A stretch of DNA of 64,000 nt from Flavobacteriaceae bacterium GSB9 (GCA_022749295.1 CP062007.1:992001-1056000), one strand, 5' to 3'. Shown: positions 50,414 through 59,761, numbered from the stretch's first letter. Notes: generated by a model from the letters alone, not told the origin. Program-made: numbers and translations.

Positions 50414-50932
50414 CTATTCAACTTTAATGACTTTTTTTGATGTTTTGTCTTCTAACGGTTCTTCGTTTTTAAGCAACTTGATTTTTAAAATGCCATTTTT
50501 ATATACGGCCTTTACATCTTGCTCTAAATCTACATAAGACGGTAGCACCATAGACTTTTCAAAAGAGCTATAATTAAATTCCTTACGGGAATAGCCTTCC
50601 TCTTCTTTATTTTCTTCAGTTTCCTTTTGGCCTCGTACATGAAGCACATCGTCTTCAATAAAAACCTCGAAATCTGATTTTTTAAAGCTAGGTGCCGCAA
50701 ATTCAATCTCAAAATCATTTTCATGCTCTTGGATATTCATTGCTGGCATTAAACTATCTTCTTCCAAAAAATCGTTGTTAATAATGTTGTCAAACTCTAA
50801 TAGATTGTTTAATCTTGAGTTAAATAGCCTGTTCCCCCAAGGTTTTAAAATGTTTGTACTCCATGGGGTTGGTAATTGGTTTTCAAATGGAAATAACCTA
50901 TTACGCTTTCTGTGTTTTGCTAGTGTTTCCAT
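50414..50932 (-). CDS. Small heat-shock protein (Hsp20/alpha-crystallin family)
   Basis: 172 residues from the ATG at 50932. Upstream in-frame starts give a hydrophobic extension foreign to the family. The alpha-crystallin domain begins around residue 65 (MNIQEHENDFEIEFAAPSFKKSDFEVFIEDDVLHVRG) and ends with the GILKIKL version of the GxLxI/V motif and basic C-terminal IKVE. It acts as an ATP-independent holdase on unfolding proteins in the cytoplasm. An FNR/CRP-like palindrome at 50999-51010 lies 67 bases upstream, so control by oxygen or redox rather than heat alone is possible. Confidence 0.92.
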   Translation of the reverse strand: METLAKHRKRNRLFPFENQLPTPWSTNILKPWGNRLFNSRLNNLLEFDNIINNDFLEEDSLMPAMNIQEHENDFEIEFAAPSFKKSDFEVFIEDDVLHVRGQKETEENKEEEGYSRKEFNYSSFEKSMVLPSYVDLEQDVKAVYKNGILKIKLLKNEEPLEDKTSKKVIKVE

Positions 50933-50998
50933 AATATTTCGCATTTGGATTAAACTTAAATTCCTTTTGAATTTAAGCACTAAAAAAACATTATACAA

Positions 50999-51010
50999 TG
51001 ATAAATATCA
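50999..51010. promoter_or_regulatory. FNR/CRP-like palindrome upstream of hsp20
   Basis: TGATAAATATCA has perfect TGAT/ATCA half-sites with a 4-base spacer, as in FNR sites. Its nearer edge is 67 bases before the hsp20 start. Confidence 0.55.
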
Positions 51011-51041
51011 GCTAGTTACAGTTTTTTTAAAAATTTTCACA

Positions 51042-52415
51042 TTATAACACCACTTTTTCAACATCTGAAAGTTTAGGCATTTTAACAATCCAGTTGTAAG
51101 TATCCTTAATCTTTAGCCTAAAGGCATCTAAAGCATTTGGTTCGCCGTGAATCAAATAAACAGTTTCTGGAATATTCTTTATGTTTCCCAGCCAGTTCAA
51201 CAAATCGTTTTGATCGGCATGGGCCGAAAGGCTTTCAATATGCCTTATCCTTGCCTTAACGGGATAATACTTTCCAAAAAAGCGTATTTCGTGGGCACCT
51301 TCCTGCAACTGCCTCCCACGAGTGCCTTCAGCTTGATACCCTACCAAAAGCACCGTTGTTGAGGGTTCATCAATTAATTGCTGTAAATAAGTCAGCACAC
51401 GACCTCCAGTTACCATGCCGCTGCCGGCTATTATAATTTTTGAGCGCTTATCATCAATTGTTTTCCAGGTTTCTGCATAAGATTGTACAATGTTAACATG
51501 GTTACACATGGCGTTATAATCTGCCTCAGATAGTTTGTGCCATTTTGGGAACCGTTTAAAAACTTCTAAAACATTGTTCCCCATAGGACTATCAATAAAA
51601 ATGGGAATATTGGGGATTTTATTCTTTTTGAAAAGACTCCAGAGCAAATACATGATGGTTTGCAAACGCTCTACTGCAAAACTTGGAATAATTAGATTTC
51701 CTTTTTTTAAAATCGTTTCCTTAACAAGGTTTGATAATATACCTTCTACATCTTCGTTTGGGTGCAACTTATTGCCATATGTGCTTTCAACAAATAAAAA
51801 ATCAGCCCATTCTGGCCTTTTGGGGTCATCAAGCAAATAATCGTTCCACCTACCTATGTCACCAGAAAACACAAATCGTTTCCCGTTAACATCCAATTCT
51901 ATGAACGTAGCGCCAATAATATGGCCATTATACTGAAAACGGCAGGATATGTTTTTTGAGATCGCCAACCACTTATCGGCCATTTCAACTTGAAACAACC
52001 CAATGGTTTTTTCGGCTTCAAACTCGGTATAAAACGGCAATGCAGGGTTATGTTTGGTATATTGTTCATTGTTGGCTTTTTTAGCTTCCTCTTCGTGAAT
52101 TTTGGCACTATCCTTTAAAATAATTTCCGCAATGGCCAAAGTAGGTGCTGTTCCAATAATTTTCCCTGTAAAGCCTTGTTTTAATAATCTTGGCAAATAG
52201 CCAACATGATCTAAATGACCATGAGTCAAAAGTACCACATCTATCGTTTCGACATTAACAGGCAAGTTTTCCCAATTAAGCAATCTTAACTCCTTTAGTC
52301 CTTGAAACATTCCACAATCAATCAATATATTTTTTTCGGAAGTTTCAATAAGAAATTTAGAGCCTGTGACCACTCCGGCTGCACCCAAAAAGTTTATTTT
52401 ACAAAAATTGTCCAT
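51042..52415 (-). CDS. Beta-CASP metallo-beta-lactamase-fold hydrolase (RNA-processing type)
   Basis: 457 residues from the ATG at 52415. The metal site HGHLDH (His65, His67, Asp69, His70) and later FSGDIGR place it in the metallo-beta-lactamase fold. The ESTYGNK segment and the inserted region with LVGYQAEGTRGRQLQEG and SAHADQNDLL mark the beta-CASP nuclease group, related to CPSF-73 and RNA-processing exonucleases. It probably cuts RNA. The start lies eight bases after the stop of the ATP-cone/nuclease gene, so the two are co-transcribed and possibly act together. Confidence 0.9.
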   Translation of the reverse strand: MDNFCKINFLGAAGVVTGSKFLIETSEKNILIDCGMFQGLKELRLLNWENLPVNVETIDVVLLTHGHLDHVGYLPRLLKQGFTGKIIGTAPTLAIAEIILKDSAKIHEEEAKKANNEQYTKHNPALPFYTEFEAEKTIGLFQVEMADKWLAISKNISCRFQYNGHIIGATFIELDVNGKRFVFSGDIGRWNDYLLDDPKRPEWADFLFVESTYGNKLHPNEDVEGILSNLVKETILKKGNLIIPSFAVERLQTIMYLLWSLFKKNKIPNIPIFIDSPMGNNVLEVFKRFPKWHKLSEADYNAMCNHVNIVQSYAETWKTIDDKRSKIIIAGSGMVTGGRVLTYLQQLIDEPSTTVLLVGYQAEGTRGRQLQEGAHEIRFFGKYYPVKARIRHIESLSAHADQNDLLNWLGNIKNIPETVYLIHGEPNALDAFRLKIKDTYNWIVKMPKLSDVEKVVL

Positions 52416-52422
52416 CAATATT

Positions 52423-53265
52423 CTAGTTAGAGCATAGCCTATTTATTTCGTTCAAAATTTTTTCTTTTCTAATCTCTGAGACACCAAGGTGGTCTAAATA
52501 AAAAGCATCACCAATTAGCTCTCTGCACAACACAATATCGCGACTTAACAAAAACTGCTTTTCTCGTTTTGTCAATAAGGTTGAAACTGTAATTGGGTAA
52601 AGCCCCAAACGATCAATACGGTCTTTTAAACCATCATTTTTAGGGTAATCCCAACTTAGCAAATACAACCCCGAACATTTGCCGTAATTAATGGCATCTT
52701 CGGTAAAACGTGTGTTTGTTGCCACCCAGCCATTTGTTAATTTAGATGTATTTTTAGGATTTGAGTGCCAATGTGCTTTTATGTCGTTATAACGCGAATT
52801 TATATACAGCGGAATCTTTACATTACAGTTCAAGCCTGCTTCACTATGAAATTTACATTCTACGATTGTAGTTTCTCTATTTTTTTGGGCCACTACATCT
52901 ACTTCGTGTGAAACACATTGTCCTTGCAAAATTTTACCGACTTCTGTTTTGTAACCAGAATATTTAAGTATAGCACTTATAAAACGCTCGAAAGGAAACC
53001 CGGTTGGCCCCAATTCATAAATGGCTTTTTTAAGCTTATACTTTGAAGCTAAATAACTTCCTTCCTTTTTTAACAACGCGAATGCTCTATTGTAAATTTC
53101 TTTAGTAGAAATACCTTGGTACAATTCCTCCCTTACATTATTAAGTATAAAGTTTATGGTTTTTTCATTGGCTCCTGTATGCCTCAATGAAGCTCTTAAC
53201 TTGTCTAGTGAAAATCTTACTTTTTTCCCTGATGACTTCAAAACATCTACTTGAGCAGCTTTCAT
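52423..53265 (-). CDS. ATP-cone domain fused to an Mrr-type restriction endonuclease-like domain
   Basis: 280 residues. The N-terminal 85 residues resemble the ATP-cone (VLKSSGKKVRFSLDKLRASLRHTGA, GISTKEIYNRAFALLKK), known as the nucleotide-sensing domain of ribonucleotide reductases and NrdR. Residues about 90-170 hold a PD-(D/E)xK-like nuclease core: Glu93, Asp123 (HEVDVV) and Glu136-x-Lys138 (VECKF). It is thus a candidate nucleotide-regulated nuclease. A C-terminal 80-residue tail (RLGLYPITVSTLLTKREKQFLLS) is unassigned. It is not next to a methyltransferase, so a classic restriction system is unlikely. It is followed directly by the beta-CASP hydrolase and preceded by universal stress proteins. 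Confidence 0.82.
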   Translation of the reverse strand: MKAAQVDVLKSSGKKVRFSLDKLRASLRHTGANEKTINFILNNVREELYQGISTKEIYNRAFALLKKEGSYLASKYKLKKAIYELGPTGFPFERFISAILKYSGYKTEVGKILQGQCVSHEVDVVAQKNRETTIVECKFHSEAGLNCNVKIPLYINSRYNDIKAHWHSNPKNTSKLTNGWVATNTRFTEDAINYGKCSGLYLLSWDYPKNDGLKDRIDRLGLYPITVSTLLTKREKQFLLSRDIVLCRELIGDAFYLDHLGVSEIRKEKILNEINRLCSN

Positions 53266-53313
53266 AGCTTATTTGTTTAATTTAAATACGCCATTAATTA
53301 TCTTATAAAGATC

Positions 53314-54168
53314 TTAATTTCTTAAATCGTGCATAACCAAAATAGGAACTTTGGAATTGCTTCCAATATCCTTAACCAACGGATGCGTCAAAATACTTTC
53401 AAAAAAGCTATGCTTCCTATTAACAAAGGCGACCATATCGCTATCTCGGCTTTCTACAAAACATTTTATGGCAACAGGTATTTCTGTATTACTCAGTGTA
53501 TGAAATGAATGGGGCACCCGGTTAAAATACTCCTTTAAAAGGGTTTTATTATTTTCTTGTTTTTCGCTCAACCACTCTTCTTTTGAAACATGCAAAAATC
53601 TAATTACCGCATTACAGTTTAATGCTAAATCGACCAAATAGCTGAGTTCCCTTCTTTTAAAATGGGTTTTGAAACTGGTTGGAAAAACTATTTCTTTAGG
53701 CAAATTATGCTTGGCCTCCTCCGGAACGACTATAGCTGGGCAGTTTCTAACTTTCTCCATAACCTCAATAGCTACACTACCAAACATTCCAGATTGTGAT
53801 GTGCTTTTACCTTTTGTTCCCATAACAATCATTTCTATATCCTTCTCTTCTACCACATTTTTAATGGCTTCTAACACATTGTTGTAAATCGAAATGGTTT
53901 CAAAATGGTGTTTTTGGTTGTTGTGATCTTTAAAAGCCAGCATGTCTAGAGTTTTGGCCAAACCATTTTCGGACTCCAGCTTAGCTGTTTCATACACTTC
54001 ACTGCCTGGTTCCATGTTAATTAAATTACTAATAACATCGCCAAAACCAGAAAATACATTTACGATATAAAAAACACAGTGTTCTTTTTTAAAGAGCTCC
54101 ACAGCATAATTTATAGCGTGCCATGCGTTTTTGGAAAAATCTGTGGGTAACAATATTTTACGTTTCAT
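53314..54168 (-). CDS. Universal stress protein, tandem UspA domains (copy 3)
   Basis: 284 residues, twice the size of a single UspA domain. The first domain opens KRKILLPTDFSKNAWHAINYA and contains DIEMIVMGTKGKSTSQSGMFGSVAIEVM, the nucleotide-binding-type G-x2-G-x9-G pattern. The second, more diverged half starts about residue 150 (LPKEIVFPTSFKTHF) and ends ILVMHDL. UspA proteins help cells survive starvation, redox and oxygen stress. Third of three tandem paralogues, 57 bases after the second. Confidence 0.9.
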   Translation of the reverse strand: MKRKILLPTDFSKNAWHAINYAVELFKKEHCVFYIVNVFSGFGDVISNLINMEPGSEVYETAKLESENGLAKTLDMLAFKDHNNQKHHFETISIYNNVLEAIKNVVEEKDIEMIVMGTKGKSTSQSGMFGSVAIEVMEKVRNCPAIVVPEEAKHNLPKEIVFPTSFKTHFKRRELSYLVDLALNCNAVIRFLHVSKEEWLSEKQENNKTLLKEYFNRVPHSFHTLSNTEIPVAIKCFVESRDSDMVAFVNRKHSFFESILTHPLVKDIGSNSKVPILVMHDLRN

Positions 54169-54224
54169 GATGTTTTTTATTTACTATTTAAATATCTACA
54201 CCAACTTTTTAGAACCGCTTAACC

Positions 54225-55055
54225 CTATTCGGGAATGACCAAAAATGGAATTTTAGTTTTAAACCCAATCTTTTTAATTACTGGTTCTCTAAGTATCTTT
54301 TCAATAAAACTGTGCCTGTAATTTACCATAGCCAAAACATCAACCCCCAATTCTTCAATAAAGTCATTAATTTCTACTGCTTTTTGCGCATATTTTGGCA
54401 TCCAATGCAAGCTGTGTTCGTAATCGTCCAAATAGCTTTGCAACATTGTTAAATTATAGTTTTGAATCTTGCTGAGTTCTTCCCTATCGTAAATGTGTAC
54501 AATCCTGATTTTAGAATCATATAAATCAGCAAATTGCCGTATGGGGTCAAGTTCATTTTCTCTATAAAATCTATTATAATCTGTTGGAAAGGCTATTTGC
54601 AAAGGTTCAACAAAATCGTAGTCTTCAGGAACAATCAAAACAGGACAGTACTTTAAGTTTTTAATCACTTGAATGGTGTTAGTGCCAAAGAAAAATTCTT
54701 TAGCCCCAGTGGCTCCTTGAGTTCCCATAACAACTAAATCTATATCCTTTTCCGTGACGACATTCTTAACGGATTCCTTTAAAGACCGACTACTGAGTAT
54801 GATTTGAAAATCGTGATTTGAATTGGCATCACAGGTTTCGGCTAAGGTTTTTAAAGCCATCAATTCTTTCATGGCGTCGTCCTTCATGCTTTTCAATAAT
54901 CTGTTTGAAAGGTTTGAAAGCATAGAAACCTTAATGTAAGTTGAATTCAAAAAATAAAACTGACATTCAACATCCTTAAAAAATTTAAGTGCGTAGACGA
55001 CTGCATTCCATGCATTATCTGAAAAATCTGTTGGTAATAATATTTTACGTAACAT
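54225..55055 (-). CDS. Universal stress protein, tandem UspA domains (copy 2)
   Basis: 276 residues in two UspA-like halves. RKILLPTDFSDNAWNAVVYAL opens the first, and DIDLVVMGTQGATGAKEFFFGTNTIQVIKNL carries the nucleotide-binding pattern. The second half (LQIAFPTDYNRFY, about 150 on) ends IPFLVIPE. It is 10 bases after the first copy, in one operon. Opening motifs nearly match those of the other two copies, so the cluster arose by local duplication. Confidence 0.9.
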   Translation of the reverse strand: MLRKILLPTDFSDNAWNAVVYALKFFKDVECQFYFLNSTYIKVSMLSNLSNRLLKSMKDDAMKELMALKTLAETCDANSNHDFQIILSSRSLKESVKNVVTEKDIDLVVMGTQGATGAKEFFFGTNTIQVIKNLKYCPVLIVPEDYDFVEPLQIAFPTDYNRFYRENELDPIRQFADLYDSKIRIVHIYDREELSKIQNYNLTMLQSYLDDYEHSLHWMPKYAQKAVEINDFIEELGVDVLAMVNYRHSFIEKILREPVIKKIGFKTKIPFLVIPE

Positions 55056-55065
55056 GGTTAGCGTG

Positions 55066-55911
55066 TTAAGTGTTTTTTGCTGGGATTACCAAAAAGGGAA
55101 TATTTAAATGAAACCCAATATGGTTAATGGTCGACTTGAAAAACAAATTCTCGAAAAAGGAGTGCTTATTGTTAATCATAACCAACAAATTTACTTTAGT
55201 TTTCAACTGAAAATTGGTTATGGCCTCGGTAACATCTTGGTTGCTTACACTGTGATATAAATGTGCACTTTTAGAAAAGTAGTTCTCCAGAATGTCTTTG
55301 TTTTCTTTTTGAATATCAGACAAATCATAACCGTAAGAAGCATTTAAGATGTTAACCCTAGAATTATACATTGAAACAATATCTACCAATGGCTTTAAAT
55401 GATGGTCTTTATAAACAATCTCATAATCTGTTGGAAACAAAATTTCGCTAGGCCTCTCAAAATCAAAAGCATCTGGTATGGCGATAATGGGACACTTAAC
55501 ATTTTTAATAACATGCACAGTATTAGACCCCATCAAAACTTCCTTAACGCCCGATGCCCCCTTGGTGCCCATTACCACATAATCTATAGCTTTTTCTTGA
55601 ACAATATCTTTTATCTCTAGTATTAAGGTGTTGAATGCGGCAATACGTTCAAAAATGTGTTGAGGATTTTTAAAAGTTGTTTTTATTTTTTCCTCAAGGG
55701 TTTTTAACTGATTAAGTACGTTTTCCCTAATGGCATCGCCCAAACCAAATTGAGCAGGGCTAACCAACACATACTCCACATGGTAAACCGCCGGTGTGTA
55801 CGTATGTAGTAAATAGAATTTGCATGGTTCATCCTTAAAAAGCTTTAAAGCGTATTCTATGGCATTCCATGAATTATCTGAAAAATCTGTGGGAAGTAAT
55901 ATGTTTTTCAT
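55066..55911 (-). CDS. Universal stress protein, tandem UspA domains (copy 1)
   Basis: 281 residues in two UspA-like halves. It opens KNILLPTDFSDNSWNAIEYAL and has AIDYVVMGTKGASGVKEVLMGSNTVHVIKN, the ATP-binding-type loop. The second half starts about 152 (SEILFPTDYEIVY) and ends IPFLVIPA. It is the first gene of the minus-strand stress series and faces the TerB-like gene across a 349-base gap containing two FNR/CRP-like palindromes. Redox- or oxygen-linked induction is the inference. Confidence 0.9.
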   Translation of the reverse strand: MKNILLPTDFSDNSWNAIEYALKLFKDEPCKFYLLHTYTPAVYHVEYVLVSPAQFGLGDAIRENVLNQLKTLEEKIKTTFKNPQHIFERIAAFNTLILEIKDIVQEKAIDYVVMGTKGASGVKEVLMGSNTVHVIKNVKCPIIAIPDAFDFERPSEILFPTDYEIVYKDHHLKPLVDIVSMYNSRVNILNASYGYDLSDIQKENKDILENYFSKSAHLYHSVSNQDVTEAITNFQLKTKVNLLVMINNKHSFFENLFFKSTINHIGFHLNIPFLVIPAKNT

Positions 55912-56086
55912 GACTCTAATTTTTTAACGGTTAACGCCTCTTAAATTTTCAGTCATAAAAACATGGAATATTTCTAAAAATTGATAACACGCCAGAATCT
56001 GACTGAAGAGTATTTAGGCAACAATTTGTATCTCATACCTTGATTTTATTGTCCCATAACTTACGTAATTTTTATCGCTTGAGAAA

Positions 56087-56098
56087 TGACATTCGTCA
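56087..56098. promoter_or_regulatory. FNR/CRP-like palindrome (TGAC-N4-GTCA)
   Basis: TGACATTCGTCA has perfectly complementary TGAC and GTCA arms. It is 176 bases before the Usp start at 55911 and 163 before the TerB-like start at 56261. Confidence 0.5.
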
Positions 56099-56195
56099 CT
56101 TTTGAAAATTAAGTGAGTGATTTTATTGAAACTATTTAGGTGTAACTTTTAAAAACACTTAAATGGGAAAAATGGCATTCAGAGTTGATATTGAC

Positions 56196-56207
56196 TGATT
56201 TATATCA
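56196..56207. promoter_or_regulatory. FNR/CRP-like palindrome (TGAT-N4-ATCA)
   Basis: TGATTTATATCA has perfect TGAT and ATCA arms, 54 bases before the TerB-like start. It is near-identical to TGATTTATGTCA at 60448. Confidence 0.55.
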
Positions 56208-56260
56208 TAAACCCATAGTAATAAATTGTGTAATTTTATTCTATTGAATTTTGGCCAACA

Positions 56261-56665
56261 ATGAAAACTGAAACACATCTTTATGCAAGCCTTTCACAAA
56301 ACCTTGCTAAACTTTTTTACGCTATAGCAGCCAGCGATGGGCATGTACAACAAGTGGAAATTGATGCATTAAAAACGTTTATAAATAATGAATGGCCAAA
56401 ACCAAACAATAACAGCAAACCATATGAAACAATAAAAAAACAAATTGAAAAAAGTTTTGATGCTTTAATCAGCAAAGAAGACCATGACCCAAATCACTAC
56501 TTTAATGATTTTATCACTTATAAAAAAAACAATACCAATCTGTTTAGTGAAGACATTATAAACCTTATTTTAAAAACCGCAAGCGCCATTGCAAATTCAT
56601 TTTCAAGTTTAAACAAATCAGAATTAATTATGTTGGCAAAACTCGAAATAGAGCTAAAGAAGTAA
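56261..56665 (+). CDS. TerB-like small helical protein
   Basis: 134 residues, all helical, no signal peptide. The KLFYAIAASDGHVQQVEIDALKTFINNEW segment matches the TerB/tellurite-resistance fold, with its AxDGxVxxxE metal-binding-type motif. Such proteins occur in stress systems, but their activity is unclear. It is 54 bases after an FNR/CRP-like palindrome and 28 bases before deoD, so it is likely the first gene of an operon with it. Confidence 0.7.
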   Translation: MKTETHLYASLSQNLAKLFYAIAASDGHVQQVEIDALKTFINNEWPKPNNNSKPYETIKKQIEKSFDALISKEDHDPNHYFNDFITYKKNNTNLFSEDIINLILKTASAIANSFSSLNKSELIMLAKLEIELKK

Positions 56666-56692
56666 ACACCAACAAAAAATCCTTTAAAGTCC

Positions 56693-57391
56693 ATGAGCAT
56701 ACACATAGAAGCCCAAAAAGAAGATATTGCTGAGTCGATTTTATTGCCTGGTGACCCTTTGCGTGCCAAATGGATTGCCGAAACCTATTTACAAAATTAT
56801 AAATGTTATAACAAAGTGCGCGGCATGTTGGGATTTACGGGATTTTATAACGGCAAAAGGGTTTCTGTGCAGGGTACAGGTATGGGCGTACCATCGGCAC
56901 TAATTTATTGTCATGAGCTTATTAAAGATTATGGCGTTAAAAACCTTATTCGGGTTGGATCCGCAGGATCTTATCAAAAAAACATTAAATTACGTGATAT
57001 TGTAATTGCCATGGCGGCTTCATCAACCTCGGGCATTAACAACTCACGGTTTATAAATGCCGATTATTCCCCAACGGCAAATTTCGATTTATTTTTAAAA
57101 GCAGCGCTTTACGCCAAAGAACACAACATTCCAATTAAAGCCGGTAATGTGTTAACAGCTGATGAATTTTACGAAGACGACAAAGAAGCCTATAAAAAAT
57201 GGGCTGAATTCGGTGTACTTTGTGTTGAAATGGAAACTGCCGGGCTCTACACTATTGCTGCAAAATTCAACGTAAAGGCCTTATCTATTTTAACCGTTTC
57301 AGATTCTTTGTTTACCAATAAAAGCACCACTGCCAATGAAAGGGAAAGATCCTTTAAGACTATGATAGAAATCGCTCTAAACTCAGTTTAG
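56693..57391 (+). CDS. deoD: Purine-nucleoside phosphorylase, DeoD type
   Basis: 232 residues, the usual length. Family motifs are [43 protein letters not shown], and [11 protein letters not shown], plus Asp in LTVSDSL, the proton-donating Asp204 of E. coli DeoD. It splits purine nucleosides with phosphate to free base and (deoxy)ribose-1-phosphate. It follows the TerB-like gene by 28 bases and precedes the adaptor lipoprotein by 28. Nucleoside recycling under stress is a plausible role. Confidence 0.93.
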   Translation: MSIHIEAQKEDIAESILLPGDPLRAKWIAETYLQNYKCYNKVRGMLGFTGFYNGKRVSVQGTGMGVPSALIYCHELIKDYGVKNLIRVGSAGSYQKNIKLRDIVIAMAASSTSGINNSRFINADYSPTANFDLFLKAALYAKEHNIPIKAGNVLTADEFYEDDKEAYKKWAEFGVLCVEMETAGLYTIAAKFNVKALSILTVSDSLFTNKSTTANERERSFKTMIEIALNSV

Positions 57392-57418
57392 CCAATTCTA
57401 TAAACAATTATTCATCAT

Positions 57419-58501
57419 ATGAAGTTTTTCAGACTTTCAATATTACTTTTTTTAGCCATATCCTGTTCAAACAATCAGGATAAAAGGATGCCAGAAATAA
57501 GGAATTTAACAGAATCTGTTTATTCTTCGGTAACCATCCAACCCGATAGCTTATATCAGGTTTATGCTATCGTCTCGGGTATTTTAGATAATAATTTGGT
57601 AGAAGAAGGCCTTATGGTTTCAAAAGGTGAACCACTTATTCAAATTATCAATAACACCCCAGAACTCAATGCTAAAAATGCGAAACTAGCTTTAGATCTT
57701 TCAAAAGAAAATTACTCTGGCAGTTCAGCCATCTTAAGCAGTATTAAAGAAGAAATCATTGCGGCTAAGCTAAAATACACTAACGACTCCATTAATTATT
57801 TTAGACAAAAACGACTTTGGGAACAAAAAATAGGATCGAAATCAGCTTACGACTCCCAAAAACTCAATTACGAATTAGCTTTAAATAATTTGAGCCTTTT
57901 ACAGAACAAATACAACAGAACAAGGCACGAACTGGAAATAGCCGTAAATCAAGCCGAAAACAACTATAAAACAGCATTAATTGCTACAAGGGATTTTACA
58001 ATAAAAAGTAAAATCAATGGTAAAGTGTACGCCCTTTACAAAGAACCTGGCGAAATTGTCACCACAATGGAACCTTTAGCCACTGTTGGTAGCGCCAACA
58101 ATTTTGTAATAGAAATGTTGGTTGATGAAGTTGATATTGTACGGATTTTAAAAGAACAAAAAGTCGTCATTCACTTAGATGCATACCCCGAAAAGGTTTT
58201 TAAGGGAACAGTATCAAAAATATTTCCGAAAAAAGATGAGCGCAACCAAACCTTTAAAGTTGAAGCTGTTTTTGAAGATGCTCCCCAAGTTTTATATCCT
58301 GGGCTATCTGGTGAAGCCAATTTAATCATAGCCGAAAAAGATAGTGTTTTAACAATACCTAAAATCTATTTGATTGATGGTGACAAAGTACAAACTGATA
58401 ACGGGCTAACAGCAGTAACTACTGGTTTGCAAAACATGGAACACATCGAAATACGCTCCGGAATAACAAAAGACACCCCTATTTACAAACCAAATCAATG
58501 A
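57419..58501 (+). CDS. Membrane-fusion (HlyD/RND-type) adaptor lipoprotein
   Basis: 360 residues with lipobox AISC (Cys16). After the signal comes a lipoyl/barrel-sandwich half-motif (IVSGILDNNLVEEGLMVSKGEPLIQI), a long alpha-hairpin (about 85-180), the second lipoyl half (SKINGKVYALYKEPGEIV) and a beta-barrel domain (EMLVDEVDIV, PEKVFKGTVSKIFPKKD). It is the periplasmic adaptor of an export system. Its stop overlaps the permease start by four bases (ATGA), so with the permease and ATPase it forms a MacAB-like exporter. Confidence 0.9.
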   Translation: MKFFRLSILLFLAISCSNNQDKRMPEIRNLTESVYSSVTIQPDSLYQVYAIVSGILDNNLVEEGLMVSKGEPLIQIINNTPELNAKNAKLALDLSKENYSGSSAILSSIKEEIIAAKLKYTNDSINYFRQKRLWEQKIGSKSAYDSQKLNYELALNNLSLLQNKYNRTRHELEIAVNQAENNYKTALIATRDFTIKSKINGKVYALYKEPGEIVTTMEPLATVGSANNFVIEMLVDEVDIVRILKEQKVVIHLDAYPEKVFKGTVSKIFPKKDERNQTFKVEAVFEDAPQVLYPGLSGEANLIIAEKDSVLTIPKIYLIDGDKVQTDNGLTAVTTGLQNMEHIEIRSGITKDTPIYKPNQ

Positions 58502-59760
58502 TAAATTGGACTGTAATATTAAGCATCGCCAAAACCCATTTGCTGACCAAAATAAAGCAAACGGCCACAGCTGCCCTAGGCGTCACTTTTGGTATTGGGG
58601 CTTATATTACTTTAGTTTGTTTTATGACGGGCTTAAACGCTATGCTCGACAATTTAATACTTAACCAAACACCTCATATTCACATTTACAACGAGATTGA
58701 ACCCTCTGAAAAACAACCTATTTCCCTTTACAAACACACAAGTGGGAGCTTTAATGTAGTGCATTCGGTTAAGCCTAAATTAACACAAAAGAAAATCCAC
58801 AATGCGCTGCCTATAATACAATATTTAAAAAAAGACCCTAAAGTTCGTGGAGCGCTTCCACAAATAAAAACACAAATTTTCTATATGGCCGGGTCAATAG
58901 AGCTCGGTGGTAACCTAACAGGAATAAACCCCATTGATGAAGCCAGATTGTTCAACATGGGTGACTATATCATACAAGGCTCGGCAGAAGCACTGGAGAC
59001 TACAGAAAACGGTATTTTACTCGGTATTGGTATTGCAAAAAAAATGTCGCTAAAAGTTGGTGACCGTGTACAAGTAAGCCCTATAAATGGCGGGGTTTTC
59101 CCTCTAAAAATAGTTGGGTTTTACCAAAGTGGCATAGCCGATTTAGATGCCATCCAAAGCTTTACAGACATCAAAACGGTACAACGTATTTTAGGCAAAG
59201 CTAATAATTATGTGACCGATATAAACGTAAAGCTATTTGATATTGAACAAGCGGTTCCGTTATCAAAAACAATTGAACAACAATTCAATTTAACGGCCAT
59301 TGACATAAAAACGGCCAATGCCCAATTCGAAACGGGCACAACCATTAGAAATCTTATTACTTACGCCGTTTCAATAACCTTACTTATAGTAGCTGGTTTT
59401 GGCATTTATAATATTTTAAATATGCTCATTTATGAAAAAATGAATGATATAGCCATCTTGAAAGCCACAGGTTTTTCTGGAAAAGATGTTCAATATATCT
59501 TTATGAGCCAAGCTATGATTATTGGTTTTGTTGGTGGAGTTTTAGGCTTAATAATTGGCTTTATTTTAGTTAACATTATCGACCATATCCCTTTTAAAAC
59601 TGAAGCCTTACCAACCGTTGAAACCTACCCCATAAATTTAAATCCAGTATTTTTTATTATTGGGTTTGCGTTTGCCATGCTTTCAACATTTTTGGCTGGC
59701 TACTTGCCTGCCAAAAAAGCAAAACGAATAGATCCTGTAAAAATAATAAGAGGCCAGTAG
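58498..59760 (+). CDS. ABC transporter permease (LolC/MacB-type, FtsX fold)
   Basis: 420 residues. A membrane helix near 20-45 is followed by a large periplasmic MacB-PCD-like domain (about 50-270), then three C-terminal helices (about 285, 340, 390) in the FtsX arrangement with IYNILNMLIYEKMNDIAILKATGF before the second. Type VII ABC systems of this kind drive lipoprotein transport or efflux by moving the periplasmic domain. The gene overlaps the adaptor by four bases and is one base from the ATPase. An outer-membrane lipoprotein sorting role is less likely because a dedicated adaptor is present. Confidence 0.9.
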   Translation: MINWTVILSIAKTHLLTKIKQTATAALGVTFGIGAYITLVCFMTGLNAMLDNLILNQTPHIHIYNEIEPSEKQPISLYKHTSGSFNVVHSVKPKLTQKKIHNALPIIQYLKKDPKVRGALPQIKTQIFYMAGSIELGGNLTGINPIDEARLFNMGDYIIQGSAEALETTENGILLGIGIAKKMSLKVGDRVQVSPINGGVFPLKIVGFYQSGIADLDAIQSFTDIKTVQRILGKANNYVTDINVKLFDIEQAVPLSKTIEQQFNLTAIDIKTANAQFETGTTIRNLITYAVSITLLIVAGFGIYNILNMLIYEKMNDIAILKATGFSGKDVQYIFMSQAMIIGFVGGVLGLIIGFILVNIIDHIPFKTEALPTVETYPINLNPVFFIIGFAFAMLSTFLAGYLPAKKAKRIDPVKIIRGQ

Positions 59761-59761
59761 T

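Larger units (their letters stand above)
55912..56260. other. Divergent intergenic region with two FNR/CRP-like sites
   Basis: A 349-base AT-rich non-coding stretch between the first Usp gene and the TerB-like gene. It contains the two palindromes listed separately at 56087 and 56196. No coding frame, tRNA or strong hairpin was found in it. It must hold the promoters of both divergent stress operons. Confidence 0.7.

Noticed and set aside
52423-53265. Classic restriction-modification system
   Set aside because: No methyltransferase or specificity subunit lies nearby, and the ATP-cone fusion is not typical of such systems.
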